In this document: in pieces, positions 1 to 8,254 of the stretch
Numbering within the stretch: position 1 is the first letter of the stretch
How the letters are laid out: every line of letters starts with the position of its first letter
Made by a program: the position numbers and the translations under genes
Notes under the pieces: model-generated
Database searches by the model: none
The model's input: only the letters and a program-made list of their open reading frames with translations
Told to the model about the DNA's origin: nothing
Assembly: GCF_000161835.1 (NCBI RefSeq)
Contig: NZ_GG697169.2
Location: 791,852 to 855,851 of the forward strand
Direction: 5' to 3'
Source: Thalassobium sp. R2A62
GTDB taxonomy: Bacteria > Pseudomonadota > Alphaproteobacteria > Rhodobacterales > Rhodobacteraceae
DNA length: 64,000 bases

Positions 1-409
1 TATGAGGGTGACCGTGACGCTTCATAGTTTTCCTGAGGAATTTCAACGCTACTTTGCGATTCCGGCGCTTTGTGACATAGCTTTCCAGCACCTCGCCCTC
101 TTGATCCACGGCACGCCAAAGATAATGCGTCTCGCCATTAGTCTTCACAAATACCTCATCCAAATGCCACTGCCAGTTCGAGTATGCGCGCATCTGCTGA
201 ACTCGCTTGCGGCGGATTTCAGCGGCGAACATTGGGCCAAATCTATTCCACCAATATCGAACGGTTTCGTGGCTGATGTCGACGCCGCGCTCGTGCAAAA
301 GATCTTCGACGTTTCTCAGCGACAAAGGAAAACGAACATACAACATGACGGCGAGGCGGATAATCTCAGGGCTGCTATGAAAGCCCTTGAATGGGTCTGT
401 TTTAATCAT
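1..409 (-). CDS. IS6-family transposase, N-terminal 136 residues (partial)
   Basis: Translation from the ATG at 409 starts MIKTDPFKGF and is open to the window edge. It shows the N-terminal helix-turn-helix-like part, ISHETVRYWWNRFGP, and the first catalytic aspartate in WHLDEVFVK, all typical of IS6/IS26-type DDE transposases of about 235 residues. It is the best-preserved of the five IS6-type frames here, since the others carry frameshifts or deletions. Whether the rest is intact depends on sequence to the left. Confidence 0.85.
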   Translation of the reverse strand, partial: MIKTDPFKGFHSSPEIIRLAVMLYVRFPLSLRNVEDLLHERGVDISHETVRYWWNRFGPMFAAEIRRKRVQQMRAYSNWQWHLDEVFVKTNGETHYLWRAVDQEGEVLESYVTKRRNRKVALKFLRKTMKRHGHPH

Positions 410-465
410 GTGGACAGGCTACGCAACCACCCTGCCCGCCTCAACTCAAATCCTTCTGACAAGAC
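1..465 (-). mobile_element. IS6-family insertion sequence, partial (runs off left edge)
   Basis: The transposase reading frame runs off the left edge. At its outer side, positions 449-465 read on the minus strand as a GG(T/C)xTTGTCAGAAG-type terminal repeat, the same end found at four other IS6-type copies in this window (near 51475, 53189, 56397 and 60824). All five copies point the same way. The element lies about 120 bp from tRNA-Ser. The missing left half cannot be judged. Confidence 0.8.
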
Positions 466-581
466 CCAGCTTTGGCCATGCCGCTCGTCTATGAGGTTCG
501 GTCTGTTCCCGCAAACCCCTTTGATAACACGAAAAAATCAGTGCCCGTCAGGGCAGTGTTACTGGTTCGCAATGGGGATAA

Positions 582-671
582 TGGCGGACAGACAGGGATT
601 CGAACCCTGGAGACGGTCTCCCGCCTACACACTTTCCAGGCGTGCGCCTTCGACCACTCGGCCACCTGTCC
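582..671 (-). tRNA. tRNA-Ser (anticodon GGA), CCA encoded
   Basis: On the minus strand a 90-nt class II tRNA folds. The acceptor stem GGACAGG pairs with the 3' TCTGTCC, followed by discriminator G and an encoded CCA (582-584). The anticodon loop reads CTGGAAA, giving GGA. The long variable arm (GGCGGGAGACCGTC) and the T arm GGGTTCGAATCCC are as expected for serine tRNA. Confidence 0.96.
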
Positions 672-759
672 GTGCCTCGTCTCTACCCAACAAGCGGGCC
701 TGAGTGCAAGAGGGTTTTACGCAAAACCTGCAACCGCGGTGTTTCGGCCCCATCAAGAC

Positions 760-1131
760 CTATCTTTGTGCATTTGCTCGCATCAAAACAACCGCCATCA
801 AGGTTTCAAGCAAGGCTGCAATCGCAATCGTTTGTGACGCGTATCCACGTACAAAATCGTAAAGGCCGGTCAGCGAAATTCCAATGAACGCCGCGACCAT
901 CGCGATGACCACCATATCGCGCAAGCGGCTTGGGGCTTCGTCGCGCAGCGCCCACAACAAGGTTGCAAAACCTAGAAACATTGGTGACGCGCGGCGTGTG
1001 ATGAACTGCACCCCTTCCGAGGCCTCGATCCCATAGGTTGGCGCATAGAGCGCAGGCGCGATGCACAAGACCGCGAAGAGAACGAACCAAACAAGAGCGA
1101 GCAGACTACAGGTCAATCGAAATGACGGCAT
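760..1131 (-). CDS. small integral membrane protein, unknown function
   Basis: A 123-residue protein with about four hydrophobic segments (residues roughly 7-30, 48-62, 73-92 and 97-115). I do not recognise a family with confidence; size and topology resemble DUF4345-like small membrane proteins. It starts 4 nt after the alaX stop, with GAGG at the end of alaX serving as a plausible ribosome site, so it looks like the last gene of the trgA-trgB-cysK-mscS-alaX run. Confidence 0.6.
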   Translation of the reverse strand: MPSFRLTCSLLALVWFVLFAVLCIAPALYAPTYGIEASEGVQFITRRASPMFLGFATLLWALRDEAPSRLRDMVVIAMVAAFIGISLTGLYDFVRGYASQTIAIAALLETLMAVVLMRANAQR

Positions 1132-1135
1132 GCTG

Positions 1136-1855
1136 CTAATCCTCTAGATGCAAATGAACGCGGCGGTTCTGTTTGCCCTTGTTTTCGACTTTGCCCAAAC
1201 GGACACGTCCAATCTCAATTGTGTGGGCAACATGCGTTCCGCCACAGGGCTGCAGGTCTGCCATGTTATCGCCCTCGCCAATGCGAACCAGACGAATGTG
1301 GCCCGTGCCACGAGGCGGCTGAACAGACATGGTTTTGACAAGCCCGGGATTTGCATCCAGCTCGACCTCGGAAATGGATTCTGTCGTCACTGGGAAATCA
1401 CAAGCGATGAGCTTGTTCAGCGTCTCTTCGATCTCGTCTTTGTTTTCGAGAGCGACGGGCATATTGAAATCCAACCGGCCCTTCTCGGCGCCGATTTGCC
1501 CACCTGTTACTGGCAATGGAATGACTACCGACAACAGGTGCAGCGCCGTATGGACGCGCATGTGGCGATGTCTGCGGTCCCAGTCCAGCTCTTGTTTGAC
1601 TGCAACACCCTCTGGCGGCAGCGCAGAGGGTTCGGCCGGAACAAGAACAATGTCAGTCCCCTCGCCCTTGATCGTTGTTGCAATTTCGATCGCGCCCTCG
1701 TCCCATGTCAGTCGCCCACTGTCACCCGGTTGGCCACCACCTGTTGGATAGAAAATCGTCTGGTCCAACACGATGCCGCCTTCGGTCGTGATGTGACGGA
1801 CCATGCCGCGTGCATCGCGTTTGTAACTGTCACTGCGGAACAAATCTTGGGTCAT
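1136..1855 (-). CDS. alaX: alanyl-tRNA editing protein (AlaX type)
   Basis: A 239-residue stand-alone editing domain related to the AlaRS editing/second additional domain, which hydrolyses mischarged Ser- or Gly-tRNA(Ala). Zinc-site motifs are visible: HTALH (the HxxxH site) and CGGTH (CxxxH). Early residues FYPTGGGQPGD match the glycine-rich start of the fold. An upstream extension is open, but the ATG at 1855 overlaps the stop of the mechanosensitive channel gene as ATGA, so translation is probably coupled and this start is preferred. Confidence 0.9.
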   Translation of the reverse strand: MTQDLFRSDSYKRDARGMVRHITTEGGIVLDQTIFYPTGGGQPGDSGRLTWDEGAIEIATTIKGEGTDIVLVPAEPSALPPEGVAVKQELDWDRRHRHMRVHTALHLLSVVIPLPVTGGQIGAEKGRLDFNMPVALENKDEIEETLNKLIACDFPVTTESISEVELDANPGLVKTMSVQPPRGTGHIRLVRIGEGDNMADLQPCGGTHVAHTIEIGRVRLGKVENKGKQNRRVHLHLED

Positions 1856-4188
1856 GCGGAGCCTCCAGCATCGGGGGTTGTTAGGGCTTCGGGATTGCGC
1901 AGCCACAGGTCTCTTTGGGCAAATGGAATTTCGATCCCCTCTTCGGCAAAACGTCGGTTAATTTCGTGGTTCATATCGCTCCGGACCGCGGCTACAAAAT
2001 TCACGTCGCGCAGAATGGCCCGGATTTCAAAATCAAGCGAATCTGCACCAAAGCTAATGAAGAACGCGCGCGCTGGTGGCGTCGTTAGAACCATTGGATG
2101 CGCTGTCGCAATCTCCAGCAGGATTGTTTCGACCCGCTTGGTGTCAGTACCATATGCAACACCGACAGGCACCCGAACCCGCCCAACCAAATTGCCGCGC
2201 GTATAGTTTGTAACAGTCCCCGACACGAGATCAGAGTTCGGCACAATCACATCAGTTCGGTCAAAGGTCTCGATCCGAGTTGAGCGCACAGAGATGTCGC
2301 GCACATAGCCCATTTGCCCGCCAACTTCGATCCAGTCCCCTTCGGAGATCGGACGCTCGATCAGCAAAATGATCCCCGAGACAAAGTTAGAAACGATGTT
2401 CTGCAGCCCAAAGCCGATACCAACCGACAATGCACCCGCGACAATGGCGAGATTCGATAGATCAAGACCGGCCGCACTAATCGCGATCACTGCAGCTAAA
2501 AAGATACCAACATAGCCGAGGCCTGACACGATCGCATTTTGACCACCAATATCCATTCGTGTTTTTGGCAGTACCGATGATTTGAGCGTGCCCTGTACCA
2601 AACGGGTGATCATGTAACCCACGGCAAAGATCACAGCAAAGGTCAGGAAATCCGTTGGCGAAATACGGCTTTCACCGATTGCAAAGCCTTCGCGGAAACG
2701 GGCCCAAATCTCAGTCAGATCAGCGATACGCACGCCCCAAACCAACGCAAAGATAGGTAAGGAGGTCAACGTCAGCACAAATCCGATTAGAATTGGGATC
2801 AAGGCGTCTGATTGTCCATCATCCGCCCCTGTCACAAGGCTATAGAGATCACCAGCCAAACGCTGGAGCACAACCAGCAGACCAATCAGACCGATGCTAA
2901 TGATGGCTGGATACAATAGGGCATTGGCAGCCGACATGTACCCAATGGCGCCCAGAACCGGCGCAAGGACTGCAATCAACATGCCAACGCGACTAACTGT
3001 GGTGATCAGCCGGACGCCGTGGACCAATTCATCATCTTCAGAGGGTCCCGGGCGCAATGCCTGACACAACCGGAAAAACAGCAATGCTGCGACAACAAGG
3101 AATGGAAATCCCCAAACCGCGGCAACGGTTGCAGAAGCGCTTGAGACATCCAGCAAAGTCAGCACGAACAGCCGAACGGCATAGACCACGCCCAATGCTG
3201 TGATCAGGGCACGTAGCTTAGTGCGTTCCTCTGTGGTGTGGGACAAAAACCGGGGTTGTTCGGCGCCAGCCAAAGCAGGTTTTGGGAACAAAACACCAGC
3301 CAGCCAGCGGGCTGCGAAAATGCTCATTCCAATTGGGATCAACGTGTTGACCAATGTCGTGCCGCCGATCCCGAGGAGGCCCGAGCTAAAGGCCGCTTCC
3401 CTGAGTGCGGTCAGACCAGCGAGCGGCAAAAGCAGCTGGCCTAACGACAATGCAAAACGCCATACCCCTTTACCCCGACGGGTATTGGTCACGACGAATC
3501 CCGCAATGAATTCGACCCACTGTTTGCTTCGCAGCAACAATACCGCAGCGACGATGATCAAAAGAAGCGTGACAGGGAGCTGCCCTTGGAACTGTTGTTT
3601 GCCCGTGGGGCTCGCCCAAGCGGCTCGGATTTCTTTTCTGATCCGATCAAGACCAGTTGAGAGCCCTGCCAACGCGCCGCTCCATAGCGTCGGGTTCAGA
3701 GGTGTCGGGCCAAATTCCAACAACGCATCGGTTTGCCGGTTCCGGATGATGCTGTCGATCTCGCGGATCAATCCATCTGCTTGCAAATAAGCTTCTTCTG
3801 CTTCGATCACCGGCGCACGCAAGCGGCCCAATTTCTCGTTTAGACTGAGCCGCCATGCGGTGGCGTCGGCGCTTTCGCTGTCGCCGTCCGTGGGCGCAGC
3901 TCCCAACGATGCAATTTGGTTTGCGGTTGTTGCAATACGCGCCGCGTTGACGTTTTGCGCCTCGAGAAACTCACTGCGATAGCCCACCAGTTCGCTGCGT
4001 AGACCCTCAAGCGCGGCTGATGAAATACGTGTGCTCTGAGTTGCCGTCTGAGCGCGCGCAGCAACCGACACCCATACGCTACTCTCAACGGCACTGTCCT
4101 GAGATTGCGCAAGCGCCCCACCAGCCCAAGAGAAAGCAATCGAAAAGCAGAGCAGCAGAACGCTGCATAGATGCAGCGGGTGGTTCAT
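1852..4188 (-). CDS. MscS-family mechanosensitive ion channel with N-terminal DUF3772-like domain
   Basis: A large 778-residue MscS-type channel releasing osmolytes on hypo-osmotic shock. From the chosen start MNHPLHLCS a signal peptide ends near GGALAQ. A periplasmic helical region follows (roughly 30-190), then about ten membrane segments, and the conserved MscS pore and beta domain near residues 560-640 (VGIGFGLQNIVSNFVSG, then LLIERPISEGDWIEVG). The ATG at 4188 overlaps the cysK stop as ATGA; a longer start at 4236 would sit inside cysK. The same overlap arrangement joins it to alaX. Confidence 0.93.
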   Translation of the reverse strand: MNHPLHLCSVLLLCFSIAFSWAGGALAQSQDSAVESSVWVSVAARAQTATQSTRISSAALEGLRSELVGYRSEFLEAQNVNAARIATTANQIASLGAAPTDGDSESADATAWRLSLNEKLGRLRAPVIEAEEAYLQADGLIREIDSIIRNRQTDALLEFGPTPLNPTLWSGALAGLSTGLDRIRKEIRAAWASPTGKQQFQGQLPVTLLLIIVAAVLLLRSKQWVEFIAGFVVTNTRRGKGVWRFALSLGQLLLPLAGLTALREAAFSSGLLGIGGTTLVNTLIPIGMSIFAARWLAGVLFPKPALAGAEQPRFLSHTTEERTKLRALITALGVVYAVRLFVLTLLDVSSASATVAAVWGFPFLVVAALLFFRLCQALRPGPSEDDELVHGVRLITTVSRVGMLIAVLAPVLGAIGYMSAANALLYPAIISIGLIGLLVVLQRLAGDLYSLVTGADDGQSDALIPILIGFVLTLTSLPIFALVWGVRIADLTEIWARFREGFAIGESRISPTDFLTFAVIFAVGYMITRLVQGTLKSSVLPKTRMDIGGQNAIVSGLGYVGIFLAAVIAISAAGLDLSNLAIVAGALSVGIGFGLQNIVSNFVSGIILLIERPISEGDWIEVGGQMGYVRDISVRSTRIETFDRTDVIVPNSDLVSGTVTNYTRGNLVGRVRVPVGVAYGTDTKRVETILLEIATAHPMVLTTPPARAFFISFGADSLDFEIRAILRDVNFVAAVRSDMNHEINRRFAEEGIEIPFAQRDLWLRNPEALTTPDAGGSA

Positions 4189-5219
4189 ACGTCTTCGAAG
4201 ACCGAAGGGATGTCTTTGGGTGGGCCGTCCAACCAATTAGGCACCGGAAGCCCCTTTTCCCGCAGGAACGCAGGATTGTAGAGCTTGGATTGATAGCGCG
4301 TGCCATAGTCACACAGGATCGTCACGATCGCATGACCTGGTCCCAAGTCACGTGCCAAACGCACCGCACCTGCGATATTCACACCCGATGAGCCGCCCAA
4401 ACACAGACCTTCGTTCTGCAAAAGATCAAAGACGATTGGCAACGCCTCGGCGTCTGAGATGTTATAGTTGTAGTCCGGCTTGAGCCCTTCGATGTTCTTG
4501 GTGATGCGCGCCTGCCCGATCCCTTCGTTGATCGACGAGCCTTCCATCTTGAGAGCACCCTCGGTGTAGTAGGAATAGAGCGCGGCACCATCCGGATCAG
4601 CAAGGCCAATCTTGACGCCCTTGGGCTGCAGCACCGATGCAATACCAGCCAACGTACCGCCCGATCCAACAGCACAGATGAAACCATCTACCTTGCCGTC
4701 CGTTTGCTCCCAGATCTCAGGTGCAGTCGTTTCAATATGCGCCTGACGGTTGGCCACATTGTCGAACTGGTTGGCCCAGATCGCGCCATTAGGTTCGGTC
4801 TCGGCTAGCTTGGCCGCCAAACGCTCGGAATAGCGAACAAAGTTGTTTGGGTTGCGGTAGGGTGCTGCGGGCACTTCGACCAATTCGGCCCCTGCCAGTC
4901 GCAGCATGTCTTTTTTCTCTTGGCTCTGTGTATCGGGGATCACGATCACAGTCTTAAAGCCCATCGATGCGCCAACCAACGCAAGCCCGATGCCTGTGTT
5001 ACCAGCGGTACCTTCTACAATCGTTCCACCCGGCTTTAGATCACCGCACGCAATCGCATCGCGGATGATAAACAACGCAGCCCGGTCTTTGACCGACTGA
5101 CCGGGGTTCATGAATTCAGCCTTGCCCAAAATCTCGCAGCCCGTCGCTTCGGATGCGGCGCGCAAGCGGATCAATGGGGTGTTGCCAACTGCCGAGGCCA
5201 GATCGTTGTGAATTTGCAT
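4185..5219 (-). CDS. cysK: cysteine synthase A, O-acetylserine sulfhydrylase
   Basis: A 344-residue PLP enzyme making cysteine from O-acetylserine and sulfide. The PLP lysine is in PGQSVKDRAA (near residue 44), the substrate loop is EGTAGNTGIG, and the phosphate-binding loop is GSGGT. The C-terminus is longer than that of E. coli CysK. It sits 56 nt downstream of trgB; the trgA-trgB-cysK neighbourhood matches a locus described in Rhodobacter sphaeroides as contributing to high-level tellurite resistance, where cysteine supply matters for thiol chemistry. Confidence 0.95.
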   Translation of the reverse strand: MQIHNDLASAVGNTPLIRLRAASEATGCEILGKAEFMNPGQSVKDRAALFIIRDAIACGDLKPGGTIVEGTAGNTGIGLALVGASMGFKTVIVIPDTQSQEKKDMLRLAGAELVEVPAAPYRNPNNFVRYSERLAAKLAETEPNGAIWANQFDNVANRQAHIETTAPEIWEQTDGKVDGFICAVGSGGTLAGIASVLQPKGVKIGLADPDGAALYSYYTEGALKMEGSSINEGIGQARITKNIEGLKPDYNYNISDAEALPIVFDLLQNEGLCLGGSSGVNIAGAVRLARDLGPGHAIVTILCDYGTRYQSKLYNPAFLREKGLPVPNWLDGPPKDIPSVFEDV

Positions 5220-5275
5220 GACGGTCGCGCCTTTGTTCTTGTGTCGTCCCTATCTAGTGGGACCCTTGATCTACT

Positions 5276-6421
5276 TCAAGCGACGTTGGCCGCCGCGCGC
5301 AAGTCGGATCGGTGTCGCGCCAACCAATGTAATGCGGTCACCAAGGGGAGAACGCGGATCTCGGCCGCGTCGGCCATTTCGATAGCACGTGACGCTTCTA
5401 TCAAATGGGTCCGAATGTCCTCATCCTCAGACGCCAGCCCACCGACAGTTTCGGCATCATCCGGCAAATCACAAATGCCACAAAACAGCGTAAAATATTC
5501 CGTCGTCGACCCTGGTGACGGATAACCCGCACTGATTTCCTTGAGATCGGACAGGGCCAGTCCCGCCTCTTCGTTCGCCTCGCGGTGGGCGGCGTCAGCT
5601 GGGGTCTCGCCATGATCCACGCGGCCTGCAATCGGCTCGAGCGTCCAAGGGGCATTGTCACCACGTGCAAAGGGCCCAGTTCTGAATTGTTCGAGCAAGA
5701 GAACCAGGTCGCGCACCGGATCATAAGGCAGCACCAAAGCACTGTCCCCACCAACGAAGACAGCGCGTGTCACCTGCGGACTGTCGGCCCCATCAAAGCG
5801 ACGAAACGACAGATCAAATTCTTGAATGACAAAAAAGTTTGAATACGGGCGACGGCTGTCCGCGACAGTGACGTCCCCTACCCCAAAGCCACTGACTTGT
5901 GCGGGTTCCTCGGACGCCGCGCGCAGTCGCGACGCGGCCCGCGATTTCATTTGGCCAAACCGAACACCCATCTCTGGCGCTGACAATTCACCAAAATAGC
6001 TCATCGCTTCTTGGGCGGTCTCGACTGCCAGTGCGCCGTGCTCTGCCACCCAAGTCGGAAGATGCCAAAGATCGCCAGGATCAGAATGATCAACATCCGA
6101 AAAATACACAGCAGCCGCGATTTCCCCTGCTGGTGATCCGTCCTCATCTTCGACCCGCACCCCAACGCGGCGGGTCTGATATCCGAATGCCGCCTCGTAA
6201 TAGTCCAGTCGCGCCAGATGATCCGCACTTAGATCATCCACCACCAACCCTGGTGCGATACCGGTCAATTCAGCCCGTACATGCGGCCAAGACCCATCAG
6301 GGGACCAAATCACCTCGTGTTGGGGTAAAAACCCGGTCCGAATACGTGCTGTATGCCCCGCCCCCAAGACAACATCGAGCAATGGCAGATGGCACAGCGT
6401 TCCGTATACGAAAACACGCAT
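5276..6421 (-). CDS. trgB: TrgB-like fusion: gamma-glutamylcyclotransferase-type domain plus NUDIX hydrolase
   Basis: A 381-residue two-domain protein. The N-terminal ~170 residues start MRVFVYGTLCH, the YGTL signature of the gamma-glutamylcyclotransferase/AIG2 fold. The C-terminal ~200 residues carry a NUDIX box (GRVDHGETPADAAHREANEE, with REAxEE intact), closest to ADP-ribose pyrophosphatase types. Its position between trgA and cysK supports the name TrgB from the R. sphaeroides tellurite locus. The biochemical role in resistance is not evident from sequence. It starts 2 nt after trgA. Confidence 0.88.
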   Translation of the reverse strand: MRVFVYGTLCHLPLLDVVLGAGHTARIRTGFLPQHEVIWSPDGSWPHVRAELTGIAPGLVVDDLSADHLARLDYYEAAFGYQTRRVGVRVEDEDGSPAGEIAAAVYFSDVDHSDPGDLWHLPTWVAEHGALAVETAQEAMSYFGELSAPEMGVRFGQMKSRAASRLRAASEEPAQVSGFGVGDVTVADSRRPYSNFFVIQEFDLSFRRFDGADSPQVTRAVFVGGDSALVLPYDPVRDLVLLLEQFRTGPFARGDNAPWTLEPIAGRVDHGETPADAAHREANEEAGLALSDLKEISAGYPSPGSTTEYFTLFCGICDLPDDAETVGGLASEDEDIRTHLIEASRAIEMADAAEIRVLPLVTALHWLARHRSDLRAAANVA

Positions 6422-6423
6422 CC

Positions 6424-6864
6424 TTACGAATACCGACGGCCAAAGAATTCGGTTACGAAACCACCAACAATCGACCCTACGACCAGTGTGATCACGACCT
6501 GTTGGTCCAGCAGGATTTGACCGTATTTTGCCATAAGCTCGAACATACCAACAACAGCCTCGGTTGGGCCGTCATATTGCTTTCGCAGAGAAAGCCGGAT
6601 CATTTCGCCAAAACATTGAAGGAACACGCACCAAAAAACCATGGCAGCCCCTGCTGTCAGCCCGTAACCCAAAGCCGATCGATACCCCGTTCCCGCTCTG
6701 GACCCCGCAACCATCCACGCAATCGGAATCGTCAAAAGCGTATTCACTTCTACGAACCGTCCTATATCTTTTTCATTGGGAAAAAGTGGAATAATAAGTG
6801 TCGAGACATACCACGCGAGTGGTGCGAACATAAGTACGGCGACGAGCCGGCCTGCGGTGGGCAT
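6424..6864 (-). CDS. trgA: TrgA-family membrane protein (tellurite resistance locus)
   Basis: 146 residues starting MPTAGRLVAVLMFAPLAW, with four predicted membrane helices and a conserved cytoplasmic-looking stretch LRKQYDGPTEAVVGMFEL. Size, start and the immediate trgB-cysK context match TrgA of Rhodobacter. Function is known only genetically (tellurite tolerance). It follows cfa by 35 nt and may share its transcript. Confidence 0.82.
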   Translation of the reverse strand: MPTAGRLVAVLMFAPLAWYVSTLIIPLFPNEKDIGRFVEVNTLLTIPIAWMVAGSRAGTGYRSALGYGLTAGAAMVFWCVFLQCFGEMIRLSLRKQYDGPTEAVVGMFELMAKYGQILLDQQVVITLVVGSIVGGFVTEFFGRRYS

Positions 6865-6899
6865 AGTGTGCGTCCCTTGTTGCGGGTGCGCACCCTCTT

Positions 6900-8108
6900 T
6901 TATGCGGGGCGCGTCACCGTGATCTGCGTCACATCACAGTTACCGCTATGAAAGGTCGACGCGCAAGAGGTCAGGTAAAAGTCCCACATGCGTTTAAACC
7001 GTTCATCAAAGCCCATTTCTTCGATTTGGGACCATTTATCATTGAAATCCACATACCAGCGCCGCAGCGTTTGGCTGTAGCTTTCGCCGAACTCAATCGA
7101 GCCTTTGACATCGAGACCCGCACGGTCCGCTTGGGCCTGCAGCGCACTGGGGCTGGGCAACATACCACCCGGAAAGATGTATTTCTGAATGAAATCCACA
7201 CCGCGTTTGTAGACCTCCCACCGTTCGTCGGCGACCGTGATAATCTGCAGCGTCGCGTGCTTGCCGGGTTTTAGCCGATCACGCAGCGTGTCGAAATACA
7301 CGGGCCAATATTGCTCGCCTACGGCTTCGAACATTTCAATGCTTGCGATGCCATCATATTCGCCCGTCTCATCGCGGTAGTCCTGAAGCTTGAAGGTCAC
7401 CATATCAGAAAGTCCAGCCTTTTCAATGCGATCCACTGCATACTTAAACTGCTCTTCTGAGATTGTTAGACAGGTTACTGTCAGCCCGCGCGTGCCTGCA
7501 GCGTATTCCGCAAAGCCGCCCCAACCGCAACCGATCTCGAGGACATGATCACCCTCTTGGACGCCCATCTGGTCTACCATGCTCTTGTATTTTTCGGTTT
7601 GCGCGGCTTCCGTGCTCTCTTGCCCAGTGGTGAATTTAGCCGATGAATAGGTCATCGTATCATCGAGCCACAGACCGTAGAAATCATTCCCCAAATCGTA
7701 GTGATAGCTGATGTTTTTACGCGCCTGTGCTTTGGAATTGCGCTGTAGCCAAAAACGCATTTTCTCGAACACTCGTACGATCCCCTGACCGGGATATCCG
7801 TCATACATTTCCTCATTGCCAGCGTGGGCGAGATCCATGAACGCCTGCAAATCTGGCGTCGACCACCAACCGTCTAGATAGGCGTCGCAGAACCCTAGAT
7901 CGCCTTCGCGAATGAGGCGGGAAAACAAATCGGGATTGTGAATGACGAGCTCCGCAACATATCCGGGGTTTTCACCTTCGGCGCGGAACCGGCGACCGTC
8001 TGGCAACACCATGTCGAGACGGCCATTTTTCATCTTGCAGGCGACATCAAAGGCCGCAGAAAAATATCGCGGCAGATCGCCTTGGCCTCTTGTTGTTGTA
8101 AGGATCAT
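6900..8108 (-). CDS. cfa: cyclopropane-fatty-acyl-phospholipid synthase family SAM methyltransferase
   Basis: A 402-residue enzyme that methylenates unsaturated acyl chains of membrane phospholipids with S-adenosylmethionine. SAM motif I reads VLEIGCGWGGFAEYAA (near residue 190), preceded by the family hallmark ISYHYDLGNDFY and followed by the active-site motif SIEMFEAVGE. Length agrees with bacterial CFA synthases (380-430). It lies just upstream of trgA on the same strand. Roseobacters carry several CFA-like paralogues, so exact product chemistry is uncertain. Confidence 0.92.
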   Translation of the reverse strand: MILTTTRGQGDLPRYFSAAFDVACKMKNGRLDMVLPDGRRFRAEGENPGYVAELVIHNPDLFSRLIREGDLGFCDAYLDGWWSTPDLQAFMDLAHAGNEEMYDGYPGQGIVRVFEKMRFWLQRNSKAQARKNISYHYDLGNDFYGLWLDDTMTYSSAKFTTGQESTEAAQTEKYKSMVDQMGVQEGDHVLEIGCGWGGFAEYAAGTRGLTVTCLTISEEQFKYAVDRIEKAGLSDMVTFKLQDYRDETGEYDGIASIEMFEAVGEQYWPVYFDTLRDRLKPGKHATLQIITVADERWEVYKRGVDFIQKYIFPGGMLPSPSALQAQADRAGLDVKGSIEFGESYSQTLRRWYVDFNDKWSQIEEMGFDERFKRMWDFYLTSCASTFHSGNCDVTQITVTRPA

Positions 8109-8254
8109 CCCAAATTCCCAGTTCGTGTTCGTTGCGGCTTATTGCAGGCTCTTATCACCACAAAAGGTAACGCAAGTTCTTGAAAAGTCACGTGGTTTGG
8201 ACACAAAAGGTTTCATCACGAGGCGATATTTTCCGCCGACTTTGCACCAATCCG

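Noticed and set aside
1148-2206. Long plus-strand frame opposite alaX and the MscS gene
   Set aside because: Antisense shadow: the opposite strand encodes AlaX motifs and the MscS C-terminus, while this translation has no family features.
5899-6951. 350-residue plus-strand frame opposite trgB and trgA
   Set aside because: Shadow of two recognised genes; composition (His/Arg/Pro-rich) is typical of antisense frames.
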